Below are positions 1-8,370 of a stretch of DNA of 38,296 nucleotides, one piece after another. The notes under the pieces were generated by a model. That model was not told where the DNA came from, ran no database searches, and worked only from the letters and a program-made list of their open reading frames with translations. The translations under genes and the position numbers were made by a program. Positions within the stretch are counted from its first letter, which is position 1; each line of letters opens with the position of its first letter. The stretch lies in contig CAZWUK010000010.1 in the NCBI GenBank assembly GCA_964636685.1, positions 1-38,296 on the forward strand. Direction: 5' to 3'. This DNA is from CAZWUK01 sp964636685 (GTDB lineage Bacteria > Bacillota > Clostridia > Christensenellales > CAG-138).

Positions 1-60
1 AGCGCGGAGCGCAAGCAAGCAGCGGATGGAGCGGAGAGTCCAACAGGGGGAGCCAGTAGG

Positions 61-100
61 AAAGCATCGAAAACATCCCGTTTTCGGTGCTTTTCTCTTT
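61..100 (+). terminator. Intrinsic terminator upstream of the first operon
   Basis: A 14-bp stem (61-74 with 80-93, one G-T pair) closes a 5-nt loop and is followed by a T-rich run (91-100). It probably ends a transcript that enters from the left of the window. The 60 bases before it contain nothing I can identify. Confidence 0.75.
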
Positions 101-198
101 TCCAAGTGTGACAAGTTAAGCGTGAGGCACACTGTTTGGCACACTAACCCATTCAAAAATGTAGAGAAACACTGGTATTCGCGAAAGAGAGACTAACA

Positions 199-225
199 GT
201 GGCAACAATAATTGAAAGAAAACGG
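199..225 (+). pseudogene. N-terminal remnant of a phage/ICE-type tyrosine integrase
   Basis: A GTG codon at 199, preceded by the purine-rich stretch GAAAGAGAGA, begins a peptide reading MATIIERKR. This is how many Clostridia tyrosine integrases start. After about nine codons the resemblance is lost, and the frame stops at 289-291. The upstream bases carry a short direct repeat, GGCACACTGTTTGGCACAC (136-154). I take this as the leftover start of a deleted integrase. The identification rests on nine residues only, so it is tentative. The promoter of the first operon lies within or just after the scar. Confidence 0.35.
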
Positions 226-262
226 ATGCAAAACCTGCAAAGCGTTGTGAGATGTGTTTATA

Positions 263-292
263 TTGACTTATCGGTCGTTAAAAAGATATAAT
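263..292 (+). promoter_or_regulatory. Sigma-A-type promoter of the exopolysaccharide operon
   Basis: TTGACT at 263-268 and a perfect TATAAT at 287-292 are separated by 18 bases. Transcription should start near 299, giving a leader of about 184 nt before the first start codon. It is the best promoter-like sequence upstream of the nine-gene operon, and no comparable promoter is visible inside the tightly packed operon. Confidence 0.75.
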
Positions 293-299
293 AAATATA

Positions 300-483
300 A
301 TACGGTTAAGGGGAACGAAACAGCGATTATACCCGCGCATCCATCACGGGCAGTCAACCGATTCGTTTTCAGTGGTAGCAGCGCGCTCATAGTTGTTCTG
401 CTTTTGAAGATTTGAGGAAGAAAGCTTTTTGAGATGGCAATCGTCGTGGCAAGCAGTATTCGCGGGTATATGGAGGTGATCGG
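300..483 (+). ncRNA. Structured 5' leader, candidate riboswitch or attenuator
   Basis: The leader is closed by a perfect 10-bp inverted repeat: TATACCCGCG at 328-337 pairs with CGCGGGTATA at 461-470. The 3' arm ends one base before the Shine-Dalgarno GGAGGTGAT (472-480) of the first gene. Inside, CCATC (341-345) can pair with GATGG (433-437), CGATT (359-363) can pair with AATCG (439-443), and ATCAC (343-347) can alternatively pair with GTGAT inside the Shine-Dalgarno (476-480). These exclusive or pseudoknot-like pairings are what a ligand-controlled leader would show. I do not recognise a known class: the conserved cores of c-di-GMP-I, cobalamin, TPP, SAM, fluoride and THF riboswitches are absent. 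Function is inferred from architecture only. Confidence 0.45.
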
Positions 484-2367
484 ATGCGAATAAAAGAACG
501 GTATCTATTTCCGGCGATCGCTTTTGCGGTATCTGCAATGTTGCTCGTTGGCTGCGCAGCTCTCCGCGATTCCTCTATCGATAACGTTTATTTGCTCTCA
601 GACGCATCGCCTGTTATTACGCCGCAGCCCCAAATAACCGCTGCAGTCGTTTACCCGCAGAATCTATTGCAGAGCGGCGATTTCAGTTGGCGGTATCTGG
701 ATACGGGGCAAGCGGAGGCGATTCCTGCGGACGGGCAGGACTGGACGCTGCCTTCCTATGATGACAGCGTATGGAAAACGGCAGCCGGGAGCTTCGGTGC
801 GAAGAACGGAGAGCTGGCCGTCATGTTGGACAACCGGGAGCCGGACAATTTACTAACGCAATACTACCCGGACAGCAACGTGGATTTGGAAGCGTATTAT
901 TTCCGGGCGACCTTTACCGTGCCAGACCCAAAGGCGTTTGAAATTTTGGAAGCCCAGGTCAGCTATGACGACGCGATCATCGTATATTTAAACGGAGAGG
1001 AAGTATATTCCGGAAATGTTCCGGACGGCGGATACGACGGCAATATGTGTTACGGCGCGGCGGACGCGCTTGGCGGTCCCAATACGGACGTTTTTGACAT
1101 ACTTGCCGATCGGCTGACGGCCGGGCAGAACACATTGGCGGTCGAGGTGCATCAGCAGAACAAGAGCAGCTCGGACGTGTACTTTGATTTTTGCTCGCTG
1201 TCGGCGGTCGCACCGGAGATCGTGTCAACGTACATCGGCGTCGGAGCGGATAGCGAATCGCTCTGTGTCAGCTGGAAGCGAAACGGACGGCTGCAAAGCG
1301 AGGCGGTGTTCACCCTGAGTGAAACGCTTGGCAACGAGAGCCAGACGTTGCATGCAGCGAGTTGGGAGCCCTATGAAAACGGGTATGCGTATCGCACCGA
1401 TGTTTCCGGGTTGAAGCCGGAAACAGAGTACAGCTATACCATTCGGTGCGGCGGCATCGTGATGTACGGCGACTTTCAAACGGGAACGGTCGAGGATGGC
1501 GTTGATGTATTGCTATTGGGCGACCCGCAGCTTTCGCAACCGGAGGCCGAAAAATTCCTCGACATATGGGAATTGCAGCTGCCCTATATCAGCAGTGATC
1601 TGGATTTTACAGTATGTCTCGGCGATGTCGCCGTCGATGCGGACGACGAACCGGTGTATCGCGACGTCATCAACAGTCTGCGGCTGACACGGCTGCCGAC
1701 GGCAATGATTATCGGCAACCACGATGAGTTGGCGGAAACGCTTTCCGATTCCATCAATGTGCCAAACCATTCGTCGCTTGGCGTCACGCCCAGCACCGGA
1801 GAAATGAGCGGCGACTATTGGTTTTCGTACGGCAATTGCCTGTTCCTTTGCCTCAACAGCAACGAACACGACACCGCTGTGCACGAAGCGTTTTTAAATG
1901 CGGCGCTAGAGGAGTACAAATCCATGCATGGCGAGCCGCAGTGGCGAATTGTGCTCATGCACCACGCGCTGTTCAGCCAGGGCAACAACATTGACCGCAA
2001 CGACGTTGTGGAAATGCGTGAAACGCTTTCGCTTGTTTTCTCTCGGTTGGATATCGATCTTGTCATAGCGGGCCACGATCATACCTATTCGCGCAGCTAT
2101 CTTATGCAGGGAACCGAGCCGGTCCGGTATACCGGAACTCATGCCAAAAAGCTGCCGGGCGAAGTGCTGTATCTGACGCTGAATTCCTCCACAGGCAGCA
2201 AGTTTTACGACCTGATGGAAGATCAGCCTTATACGGCATTTGCCAGGCAAAAGTATGTTGCGATGCAGTCCAGTCTTCACATTGGTGAGGAGACCATTAA
2301 AATTGTAACCTGGGAATCGAAACGGGAAAACGTGATCGACGAGTTTTCCCTGATGCGCGCTTCATAG
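484..2367 (+). CDS. Metallophosphoesterase lipoprotein with N-terminal jelly-roll and Fn3-like domains
   Basis: This is a 627-residue exported lipoprotein. A hydrophobic signal ends in the lipobox LLVGC (Cys24). Residues ~50-240 look like a galactose-binding-like sandwich (DDAIIVYLNGEEVYSG). Residues ~245-335 resemble the Fn3-like N-domain of purple acid phosphatases. The remainder is a calcineurin-like phosphoesterase with a complete two-metal set: GDPQ (~346), LGDV (~380), GNHD (411-414), MHHA (His ~493/494) and GHDH (530-533). It should hydrolyse phosphomono- or diesters outside the membrane; the substrate is unknown. It heads the operon, has SD GGAGGTGAT, and is followed 16 bases later by the next lipoprotein. 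With a VTC-type and a CotH-type phosphotransferase downstream, a role in trimming phosphate from a surface polymer is plausible but inferred. Confidence 0.88.
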   Translation: MRIKERYLFPAIAFAVSAMLLVGCAALRDSSIDNVYLLSDASPVITPQPQITAAVVYPQNLLQSGDFSWRYLDTGQAEAIPADGQDWTLPSYDDSVWKTAAGSFGAKNGELAVMLDNREPDNLLTQYYPDSNVDLEAYYFRATFTVPDPKAFEILEAQVSYDDAIIVYLNGEEVYSGNVPDGGYDGNMCYGAADALGGPNTDVFDILADRLTAGQNTLAVEVHQQNKSSSDVYFDFCSLSAVAPEIVSTYIGVGADSESLCVSWKRNGRLQSEAVFTLSETLGNESQTLHAASWEPYENGYAYRTDVSGLKPETEYSYTIRCGGIVMYGDFQTGTVEDGVDVLLLGDPQLSQPEAEKFLDIWELQLPYISSDLDFTVCLGDVAVDADDEPVYRDVINSLRLTRLPTAMIIGNHDELAETLSDSINVPNHSSLGVTPSTGEMSGDYWFSYGNCLFLCLNSNEHDTAVHEAFLNAALEEYKSMHGEPQWRIVLMHHALFSQGNNIDRNDVVEMRETLSLVFSRLDIDLVIAGHDHTYSRSYLMQGTEPVRYTGTHAKKLPGEVLYLTLNSSTGSKFYDLMEDQPYTAFARQKYVAMQSSLHIGEETIKIVTWESKRENVIDEFSLMRAS

Positions 2368-2383
2368 AAAGGAGGGCGGTGCC

Positions 2384-3307
2384 ATGTTGAAATGGAATAT
2401 CTCCGTTGGCAGCCTGCTGCTTGCGGGCGCCCTGTGCCTGTGTTTGGCATGCTATGACGCCGCAGATGCTTCCCCGCAGGCGCTCTCAACAGGTTTTGAC
2501 AGCGCAGAACACGCTGCAGCGACTGCAGGCGAAGCCGTCGCCGCACCTTCGCTTATGCCCGTACGCGCCGTGTTTTCATGGAATAAGGAGGACGTGCTTG
2601 CCGAGCAGCGCGAGCAGGTGATGGCAGACTTAAAGAATATGCGGATTAATACCGTTTTCCAATGGTTCAGCGATTCCCTGGATACAGCGGCAATATCCGA
2701 TTTTGTCGCGGCGCTTTCCCGAAACGGCATTGCTGTGTATGCGTTAACGGGAGATGCGCAATGGGCGCTGGAAACGGATGCACATTCCCTGCTGCAGGCC
2801 GTGAAACGCTGCGGTGAAATAGACGGGCTTTGCGGTGTCGTCCTCGACGTAGAACCCCAGCTGACCGGGGAATACGCGAAAGACCGCGCGGCGGTTATGG
2901 AGCAATATGCGCGCAATATGATTGCGGCATACGATGCGGCTGTCCTGGAGGGGCTTTCCGTAATCGTCTGTGTCCCCGCACATTTTGATGACGAAGCGCT
3001 TCAGTCGGTGATTCGCGACGGCTGCGACAAAGTGGCAGTGATGGCCTATTATCGGGGAGAGGAACTGCGCTATTTGGAGTGGGAAGCGAACTTGACACGC
3101 ACATACCGTAAGGAACTCATTTGTGTTTCCGAGCTTCAGCCCGCCGGAAGTTACGGACTGACGCCGCGCAATACCTACCATGACGCAGGGTTGACGGCTC
3201 TGGAGGAGGCTTGGACGGAACTGCAAAACGCGCTGCCGGGGCAACAGCTGGGCTTTGCCTTTCACAGCTATGAATGGTTGGCAAATATGCTGAGGGATGC
3301 AACATGA
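2384..3307 (+). CDS. Exported lipoprotein with TIM-barrel-like (glycosidase-like) domain
   Basis: The 307-residue product has a signal sequence ending in LCLAC (lipid Cys23), then a low-complexity Ala/Ser linker to about residue 55. The rest reads like an alpha/beta barrel: repeated strands (AVFSW, NTVFQWF, IAVYAL), the acidic strand end VVLDVEPQ (Asp155, Glu157) and KVAVMAYYRG (~217-225). Asp/Glu at strand ends plus a late MAYY strand recall GH18-like or deacetylase-like barrels, but I cannot assign a family. It has a strong SD (AAGGAGG) and its stop overlaps the next start (ATGA). Its place in the operon suggests it binds or cuts the polymer at the outer face of the membrane. The function is inferred. 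Confidence 0.7.
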   Translation: MLKWNISVGSLLLAGALCLCLACYDAADASPQALSTGFDSAEHAAATAGEAVAAPSLMPVRAVFSWNKEDVLAEQREQVMADLKNMRINTVFQWFSDSLDTAAISDFVAALSRNGIAVYALTGDAQWALETDAHSLLQAVKRCGEIDGLCGVVLDVEPQLTGEYAKDRAAVMEQYARNMIAAYDAAVLEGLSVIVCVPAHFDDEALQSVIRDGCDKVAVMAYYRGEELRYLEWEANLTRTYRKELICVSELQPAGSYGLTPRNTYHDAGLTALEEAWTELQNALPGQQLGFAFHSYEWLANMLRDAT

Positions 3308-3978
3308 ATCAGGTACTGCGTACGGAAGTGAAATACAGCATTCCCCTGACAGAGTATTACCGCCTGACCGGCATATTCCGGAAACTGCTGCATGCGGATT
3401 TGCATAACGGAGTGAACGGCTATCCCATTCGATCCCTGTACTTCGATACGCTGTCGGATCGGGACTATTGGGAGAAGATCGACGGCACGGACCCCCGCCG
3501 CAAGATCCGGCTCCGGTGCTATGATCCGGCAGGGGACGGCGCTTCGCTTGAGATGAAGCAGAAGCAGGGCACCCGGCAGCTCAAGCGTTCCATCTTCCTA
3601 AAGAAACCGGAGGCGCGTGCGTTGATCGCGGGCAATTATGAATGCCTGCTTTTCAGTGATAGCGAGTTTGCGCGGGAATGCTACGGCTTGATGCAGACGC
3701 AAACCTACCGTCCCAAGGCGGTGATCGCGTACGATCGGATGGCGTTTATCGCGCCGGAGAACAAGATCCGCATTACTTTCGACCGAAACCTGCGCGCGAC
3801 GCAGAGCTGCTTTGACATCTTTTCAGAAGCGCTGGCGCTTAAACCTGTTGTGGACGCTTTTCAGGTAACGCTTGAAGTGAAGTACGACGGGTTCCTGCCG
3901 AGCTATATCAAGGACATCATTCGCGGCGTTGACGGAAGCGCACTTTCCATTGGAAAATACTGCGCTGGGCGATTCTAA
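3304..3978 (+). CDS. VTC-domain protein (polyphosphate polymerase-like)
   Basis: This 224-residue soluble protein has the VTC/CYTH-like tunnel fold. Visible motifs in order are TEVKYSI near the N-terminus, RSLYFDT, the basic strand RRKIRLRCYD, LEMKQKQG, YDRMAF, RITFDRNL and LEVKYDGFLP near the C-terminus. Alternating Arg/Lys on beta strands with Glu pairs is the hallmark of triphosphate-tunnel enzymes, and the VTC branch makes polyphosphate from nucleoside triphosphates. I chose ATG 3304 because it overlaps the preceding stop as ATGA; an in-frame ATG at 3274 lies deep inside the upstream gene. VTC-like proteins beside DUF4956 and CotH genes recur in Gram-positive bacteria. Whether this one makes polyphosphate or phosphorylates a glycan is unknown. 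Confidence 0.88.
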   Translation: MNQVLRTEVKYSIPLTEYYRLTGIFRKLLHADLHNGVNGYPIRSLYFDTLSDRDYWEKIDGTDPRRKIRLRCYDPAGDGASLEMKQKQGTRQLKRSIFLKKPEARALIAGNYECLLFSDSEFARECYGLMQTQTYRPKAVIAYDRMAFIAPENKIRITFDRNLRATQSCFDIFSEALALKPVVDAFQVTLEVKYDGFLPSYIKDIIRGVDGSALSIGKYCAGRF

Positions 3979-3991
3979 GGAGGAGGAAAAC

Positions 3992-4669
3992 ATGAAAGAA
4001 CTGCTTGTAACACTGCTCGAGGATTCCGGAGACCTTTCGCTCGAGCAAATCCTTTTGCAGATTGCGGTTTCAGCGGTGATCGGCCTCGTGATATGTATTT
4101 CCTATAAGCTGTCGCATATAGGTACGCTGTACAGCCGCAAGTTCAATATAACACTTTTGACGCTTACCGTGCTGACGGCTACGGTCATGACCGTTATCGG
4201 CAATAATATTGCGCTCTCGCTTGGTATGGTCGGCGCGCTTTCCATTGTCCGCTTCCGAACGGCGATTAAGGACGCACGGGATACCGCCTATATTTTCTGG
4301 ACAATCATCGTTGGCATATGCTGCGGCGTGGGAGATTTTGAGGTCGCCGGCATCGGCAGCGGCGTAGTCTTCTTATTGTTGCTGCTCTTCGGCGCGATCC
4401 GCAACGATGACCGGCTGCTGCTGATCGTTCGATGCAAAATGCGCGCCATGCCAAAGGTGGAATCCGTCATATTCAAATACTTCGGGTACCGGGCAAAGCT
4501 GCGCGTGAAGAACTCTACGCCGGAGGCGGCGGAGTTGATTTATGAGATTACCCGCAGCATGATTACGAAGGCCGAAAAGAATAAAGCACCCGTAGTCGAA
4601 GCCATCCACGAACTGTCCGATATAGAATATGCGAATCTGGTTGTGCAAAACGACGACATCGGAGGTTGA
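3992..4669 (+). CDS. DUF4956 membrane protein
   Basis: The 225-residue product starts at ATG 3992 behind the SD AGGAGGA; an earlier in-frame codon at 3929 lies inside the VTC gene. Four hydrophobic helices are visible (about residues 20-40, 48-68, 70-90 and 105-135). Between them sits the family signature MVGALSIVRFRTAIKDARDT, followed by a cytoplasmic C-terminal domain of ~90 residues. The biochemical role of DUF4956 is not established. Its regular partnership with VTC and CotH proteins, retained here with 6 bases to the CotH gene, suggests it passes a product or intermediate of the VTC enzyme to or across the membrane. That is inference from context. Confidence 0.88.
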   Translation: MKELLVTLLEDSGDLSLEQILLQIAVSAVIGLVICISYKLSHIGTLYSRKFNITLLTLTVLTATVMTVIGNNIALSLGMVGALSIVRFRTAIKDARDTAYIFWTIIVGICCGVGDFEVAGIGSGVVFLLLLLFGAIRNDDRLLLIVRCKMRAMPKVESVIFKYFGYRAKLRVKNSTPEAAELIYEITRSMITKAEKNKAPVVEAIHELSDIEYANLVVQNDDIGG

Positions 4670-4675
4670 CGCGCT

Positions 4676-6187
4676 ATGCGGTCTTGGCTGCGGAATTTCG
4701 TTTTTATCTGTGTTGTAATCAGCGTCATGATGCTTGTGGCGCTGGTTGCTGCGCATTGGATACGCGAAAGCGCATATAAACGTTCCGTACGCTATTACCA
4801 GCATGAGCAGCTGCAGGAGCCCGATGCCGGCAGCTATGTGGAAAACACGCTGAATACGCGTTTTCCGATCGTTTCCATCGAAACCGGCGGCCGTCGTATA
4901 CCGGGAACCACTGTCACGGATGCAAACGGCGCAACCATCGGATATGAATCGGCGGAAGATGGTTCGAGCTATATCCGTGCGCATATCCGGATCATTGACC
5001 GTCGGGGCGAGTATAACCATCTCGAGGACAGCCCGGATATTGATTCGCAGATACGGATTCGCGTGCGCGGCAATTCTTCGCGTCTGTTTGACAAGCAAAG
5101 CTACAAGATCATGCTGGAAACGGACGACGGCCTGGAGCGGAAGCTGGACGTAATGGGGATGGGCGCGCATGATGAATGGGCTTTATACGGGCCGTTTTTG
5201 GATAAAACATTGCTGCGCAACTATATCTATATGAATCTATACGGCGAGCTTGATTCTTTCACGCCGGACGTGCGCTATTGCGAGGTGTATCTTGACGGCG
5301 CGTACCGGGGCCTTTATATGATGATGGAACTCATCGGCATCGGAAAAACCCGTGTCAACATTGCGCCGACCGACTCGCGCAAGGACAAAACCAGCTACAT
5401 CGTGCGATTGGATAAAGAGAACCGGGATATGTTTGAAGTGAAAACCTTCTCCTATTATACATATAATGTGGAACCGAAAAGCGCGATAGAGGTCATATAC
5501 CCGGGAAGACTCGGTTTGACGGAAGCTTATAAAGACTACATCAACGCGGACATCAGCCAATTTGAAAAGGCGCTGTATTCCTATGATTTCAACGATAAGA
5601 GCAAGGGCTACCGTGCGTATATTGATGTGCAGAGCTTTGTGAACTACTATATTTTCAGCGAATTTTTAGCCATCAACGATATGTGCTCCCGGTCGACATA
5701 TCTCTATAAGGATCTTGGCGGGAAAATCTGTATCGGTCCGGGCTGGGATTTTAACAACGCTGCGAATAACTTTATTCTGGATATTGCCGGTTCGGACGGG
5801 ACGGGCTTTAACTATATTGAAAGAACATGGTTCAAGATGCTGCTCAAGGACGAGTTTTTCGTTGGCGAGGTCATCAAATCCTATCGAAAAATGCGAAACG
5901 GCGGCATTCTTGACAATGCAAGACTAAACCGGCTGATCGATGATACGGCAGCTTTCTTGAGCGACGCGATCCCCCGCAACTACGAAGTCTGGGGATATGC
6001 CTTCAACCCGGCGGATCTGGATAATCTCAACAAGCTTAGGCCCAATGAACGAAACCCGCGCAGCTATGAGGAGGCGCTGCGGCAGCTAAAGGACTTTATG
6101 ACCGTACGCGGTGAGTGGATGGACGCCAACATTGATTCTCTGCGGCAATACTGCGATCATGCGCGCATCAAGCAATACTTGGATTAG
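4676..6187 (+). CDS. CotH-family kinase, membrane-anchored
   Basis: This 503-residue protein has an N-terminal membrane helix (about residues 5-25) and an extracytoplasmic CotH domain. Motifs are RGNSS (131-135) with the downstream lysines of DKQSYKIML, the conserved block GAHDEWALYGPFLDKTLLRN, MMMELI, and the metal-binding site GPGWDFNNA (Asp ~358). CotH of Bacillus is an atypical protein kinase acting on spore coat proteins. Many homologues, as here, sit in surface-polymer operons with VTC and DUF4956 genes. Because the domain appears to be outside the cell, its phosphate donor is an open question: ATP is scarce there, while a VTC-made polyphosphate would be available. It is followed after 17 bases by the glycosidase-like gene. 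Confidence 0.87.
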   Translation: MRSWLRNFVFICVVISVMMLVALVAAHWIRESAYKRSVRYYQHEQLQEPDAGSYVENTLNTRFPIVSIETGGRRIPGTTVTDANGATIGYESAEDGSSYIRAHIRIIDRRGEYNHLEDSPDIDSQIRIRVRGNSSRLFDKQSYKIMLETDDGLERKLDVMGMGAHDEWALYGPFLDKTLLRNYIYMNLYGELDSFTPDVRYCEVYLDGAYRGLYMMMELIGIGKTRVNIAPTDSRKDKTSYIVRLDKENRDMFEVKTFSYYTYNVEPKSAIEVIYPGRLGLTEAYKDYINADISQFEKALYSYDFNDKSKGYRAYIDVQSFVNYYIFSEFLAINDMCSRSTYLYKDLGGKICIGPGWDFNNAANNFILDIAGSDGTGFNYIERTWFKMLLKDEFFVGEVIKSYRKMRNGGILDNARLNRLIDDTAAFLSDAIPRNYEVWGYAFNPADLDNLNKLRPNERNPRSYEEALRQLKDFMTVRGEWMDANIDSLRQYCDHARIKQYLD

Positions 6188-6204
6188 GCATAAGGCGGGA
6201 CTAC

Positions 6205-8370
6205 ATGAAAAAGGCGATCATTCTTCTGGCAATTGCAGTCGTAGTGGGTTTTTTGCTCCGCTATTTCATGCTGTATGAAAATCTGTTCTTCCGTTCTTTG
6301 AATGCGGACGAACCGATCAGCGTGTTCGCAACCGCGGATACCGACTTTATTCGTTTGGGTGCGGACAAATCTGCCGAGCCGTTCGTGATACGAGGCGTGA
6401 TTGTTGACGCTTGTATCCCCGGGTATTTTACAAGCGACTTTGCGGCTACGGAAGCGCAATACTATACATGGCTGACACAGATTGCCGATATGGGCGCAAA
6501 TACCGTGAACGTATATACGATCATGGATTCCGAATTTTACAACGCGTTTGCCCGCTTTAACCGGGAGCGCGAAACACCGCTGTATTTATTGCAGGGCTTG
6601 ACGTTCCCGGACTATGATCTCAACAATGCCAAGGATGCGTTTGGATTGCTGGACTACTATCTGGAACATATGAAAACGATGGTCAACGTCATTCATGGCA
6701 ACGAGCTGGTGGCGCTCGGGCGTGTGAGCGGCAGCGGGAATTATTTGGAAAACGTTTCCGAATGGACCATTGGCTATGTCATTGGCAGCGAATGGACTCC
6801 GTATACCGTCGCCTATACCGATCAGGCGCATCAGCAATCCGATTCATACGTCGGGGAATACTATTGCGCCTCTGACGACGCTACCGCAACGGAGTCGCTG
6901 CTTGCGCAGATGGCGGATACGCTTATGCGATATGAAACGGAGCGATATCGAACGCAGCGGCTGATCAGCTTTTCCAATGGACTTGCCACAGATCCGCTGG
7001 AATATAAGCCGAATGTGCAGCTGCAGCTTGACAAGTGCGCGCGGCTGAATACGGATCACATTGTACCGACGGACAAAACGCTGTCCGGCTGCTTTGCCGG
7101 CTACTGGATGCGCGCGCACATTACGAATTTTCTCGACTGTCTGTCCGACGGAGACAAGAAGCAGTATTCCGAAATATTGTCTCTTGTCGATCCGTCCGGG
7201 ATATATGACGGCTATGTGCAGTTTTTGACGCTTTTACACGATATGCCGGTCGTGATCTTAAACTACGGATTCAGCACGGCGCGCGCAACAGATCAGCACG
7301 CAAGCAGCGAGCATCCGCAGGGACGCTTTACAGAACGCGAGCAGGGGCTGGCGCTTGTAGAGGCATACCGCGGATTTCTTGCGGCCGGCTGCCAGGGCGC
7401 TGTAATCGGAAGCTGGCAGGATAACTGGTCGCGCACCACCTGGAACACGCTTTTTTCTATTGACGAGGAACGTGAGCAGCTTTGGTACGACGTGCAGAGT
7501 ATTGAAAACTGCTACGGCATTCTATCCTTTACGCCGTTGCAGGAGGATTCGACTGTCTGCTATATGGACGGAAACACGGACGATTGGACGGGCATTGAGC
7601 CGGCCGTCACACAAAACGGCTGCCGCCTCAGCGCACAGTATGACGCGGCATACCTTTATCTGCTGGTGCAGGGGGCTCAGTTTGATGCGCCATTGTATAT
7701 CCCGCTGGATGTTACGCCGAATTCCGGCAGTCTCACCCTCGCGGATTCCGATGCGCGCTTTACGCGATATGCGGACTTTCTCATTGCCTTGGATACAGAC
7801 GGCAGTGCGCAAATGCTTGTGCAGCAGCGGTATGACGCCGCTCGCGTGATGTACGAGGAGCGCATCAGCGGCGAAAACCCCTTCTACCATGTTCCCCTTG
7901 CGAATACTGATGTATTCTTGCCCATTCGCAACGTATTGAAGGTTCCGTTCGACGCTTCGCTGGATCTGCTCGGCATGGATCAGGCGCAGCGGGAAGCGTT
8001 CCGGCGGTATGATACTGTGGAAACGGGGCGCCTTCGCGCAGGCAATGCCAACCCGAATGCAAGCCAATACGATTCGCTTGCGGACTATTGCTACGGCGGC
8101 GACTGCGTGGAGATCCGCATCCCGTGGCAGCTGCTCAACCTGTCGGATCCATCGGGAAGCATGGCGCATGCGGACTATTATGCGCACTATGGCGTGCAGG
8201 CAGAGCGTATCGACTGCATCTATATTGGCGCTGCGCCGCAGTCCGCCACGGAACAGACGGTTATGAACGCGATCCCCCTGCATGGGTGGGAACGGATATT
8301 GTACAGCGAACGGCTGAAGCAGTCATACGGGATTATTCAGGCCGTCTGGAAGGGGGATGCCTCTGCATGA
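6205..8370 (+). CDS. Membrane-anchored glycoside hydrolase-like protein
   Basis: The 721-residue product has an N-terminal hydrophobic anchor (~4-24) and no lipobox. The next ~400 residues look like a glycosidase TIM barrel: IRGVIVDACIPGYF, ADMGANTVNVYTIMD, LYLLQGLTFPDYDL, WTIGYVIGSEWTPY, PVVILNYGFSTARA and GAVIGSWQDNW. Acidic residues sit where catalytic acids occur in clan A enzymes. From about residue 455 a C-terminal region (MDGNTDDWTGIEP, then AQYDAAYLYLLVQG) resembles a family-9-like carbohydrate-binding module. It probably binds or trims a polysaccharide emerging from the synthase encoded two genes on. The family is not assigned. Its stop overlaps the next start (ATGA at 8367). Confidence 0.68.
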   Translation: MKKAIILLAIAVVVGFLLRYFMLYENLFFRSLNADEPISVFATADTDFIRLGADKSAEPFVIRGVIVDACIPGYFTSDFAATEAQYYTWLTQIADMGANTVNVYTIMDSEFYNAFARFNRERETPLYLLQGLTFPDYDLNNAKDAFGLLDYYLEHMKTMVNVIHGNELVALGRVSGSGNYLENVSEWTIGYVIGSEWTPYTVAYTDQAHQQSDSYVGEYYCASDDATATESLLAQMADTLMRYETERYRTQRLISFSNGLATDPLEYKPNVQLQLDKCARLNTDHIVPTDKTLSGCFAGYWMRAHITNFLDCLSDGDKKQYSEILSLVDPSGIYDGYVQFLTLLHDMPVVILNYGFSTARATDQHASSEHPQGRFTEREQGLALVEAYRGFLAAGCQGAVIGSWQDNWSRTTWNTLFSIDEEREQLWYDVQSIENCYGILSFTPLQEDSTVCYMDGNTDDWTGIEPAVTQNGCRLSAQYDAAYLYLLVQGAQFDAPLYIPLDVTPNSGSLTLADSDARFTRYADFLIALDTDGSAQMLVQQRYDAARVMYEERISGENPFYHVPLANTDVFLPIRNVLKVPFDASLDLLGMDQAQREAFRRYDTVETGRLRAGNANPNASQYDSLADYCYGGDCVEIRIPWQLLNLSDPSGSMAHADYYAHYGVQAERIDCIYIGAAPQSATEQTVMNAIPLHGWERILYSERLKQSYGIIQAVWKGDASA

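Noticed and set aside
328..470. c-di-GMP-I (GEMM) riboswitch in the operon leader
   Set aside because: The leader lacks the conserved core around GGGACGCAAAGCC and the paired tetraloop-receptor layout; only the idea of c-di-GMP control is attractive.
3274..3303. Upstream in-frame ATG for the VTC gene
   Set aside because: It lies inside the preceding gene without an SD; the ATG at 3304 overlaps the stop as ATGA, the arrangement used throughout this operon.
7522..8283. Long antisense frame (253 codons) opposite the glycosidase-like gene
   Set aside because: It has no family resemblance and no SD, and the opposite strand is a well-supported gene with operon spacing. The same applies to antisense frames at 9614-10354 and 4373-5170.
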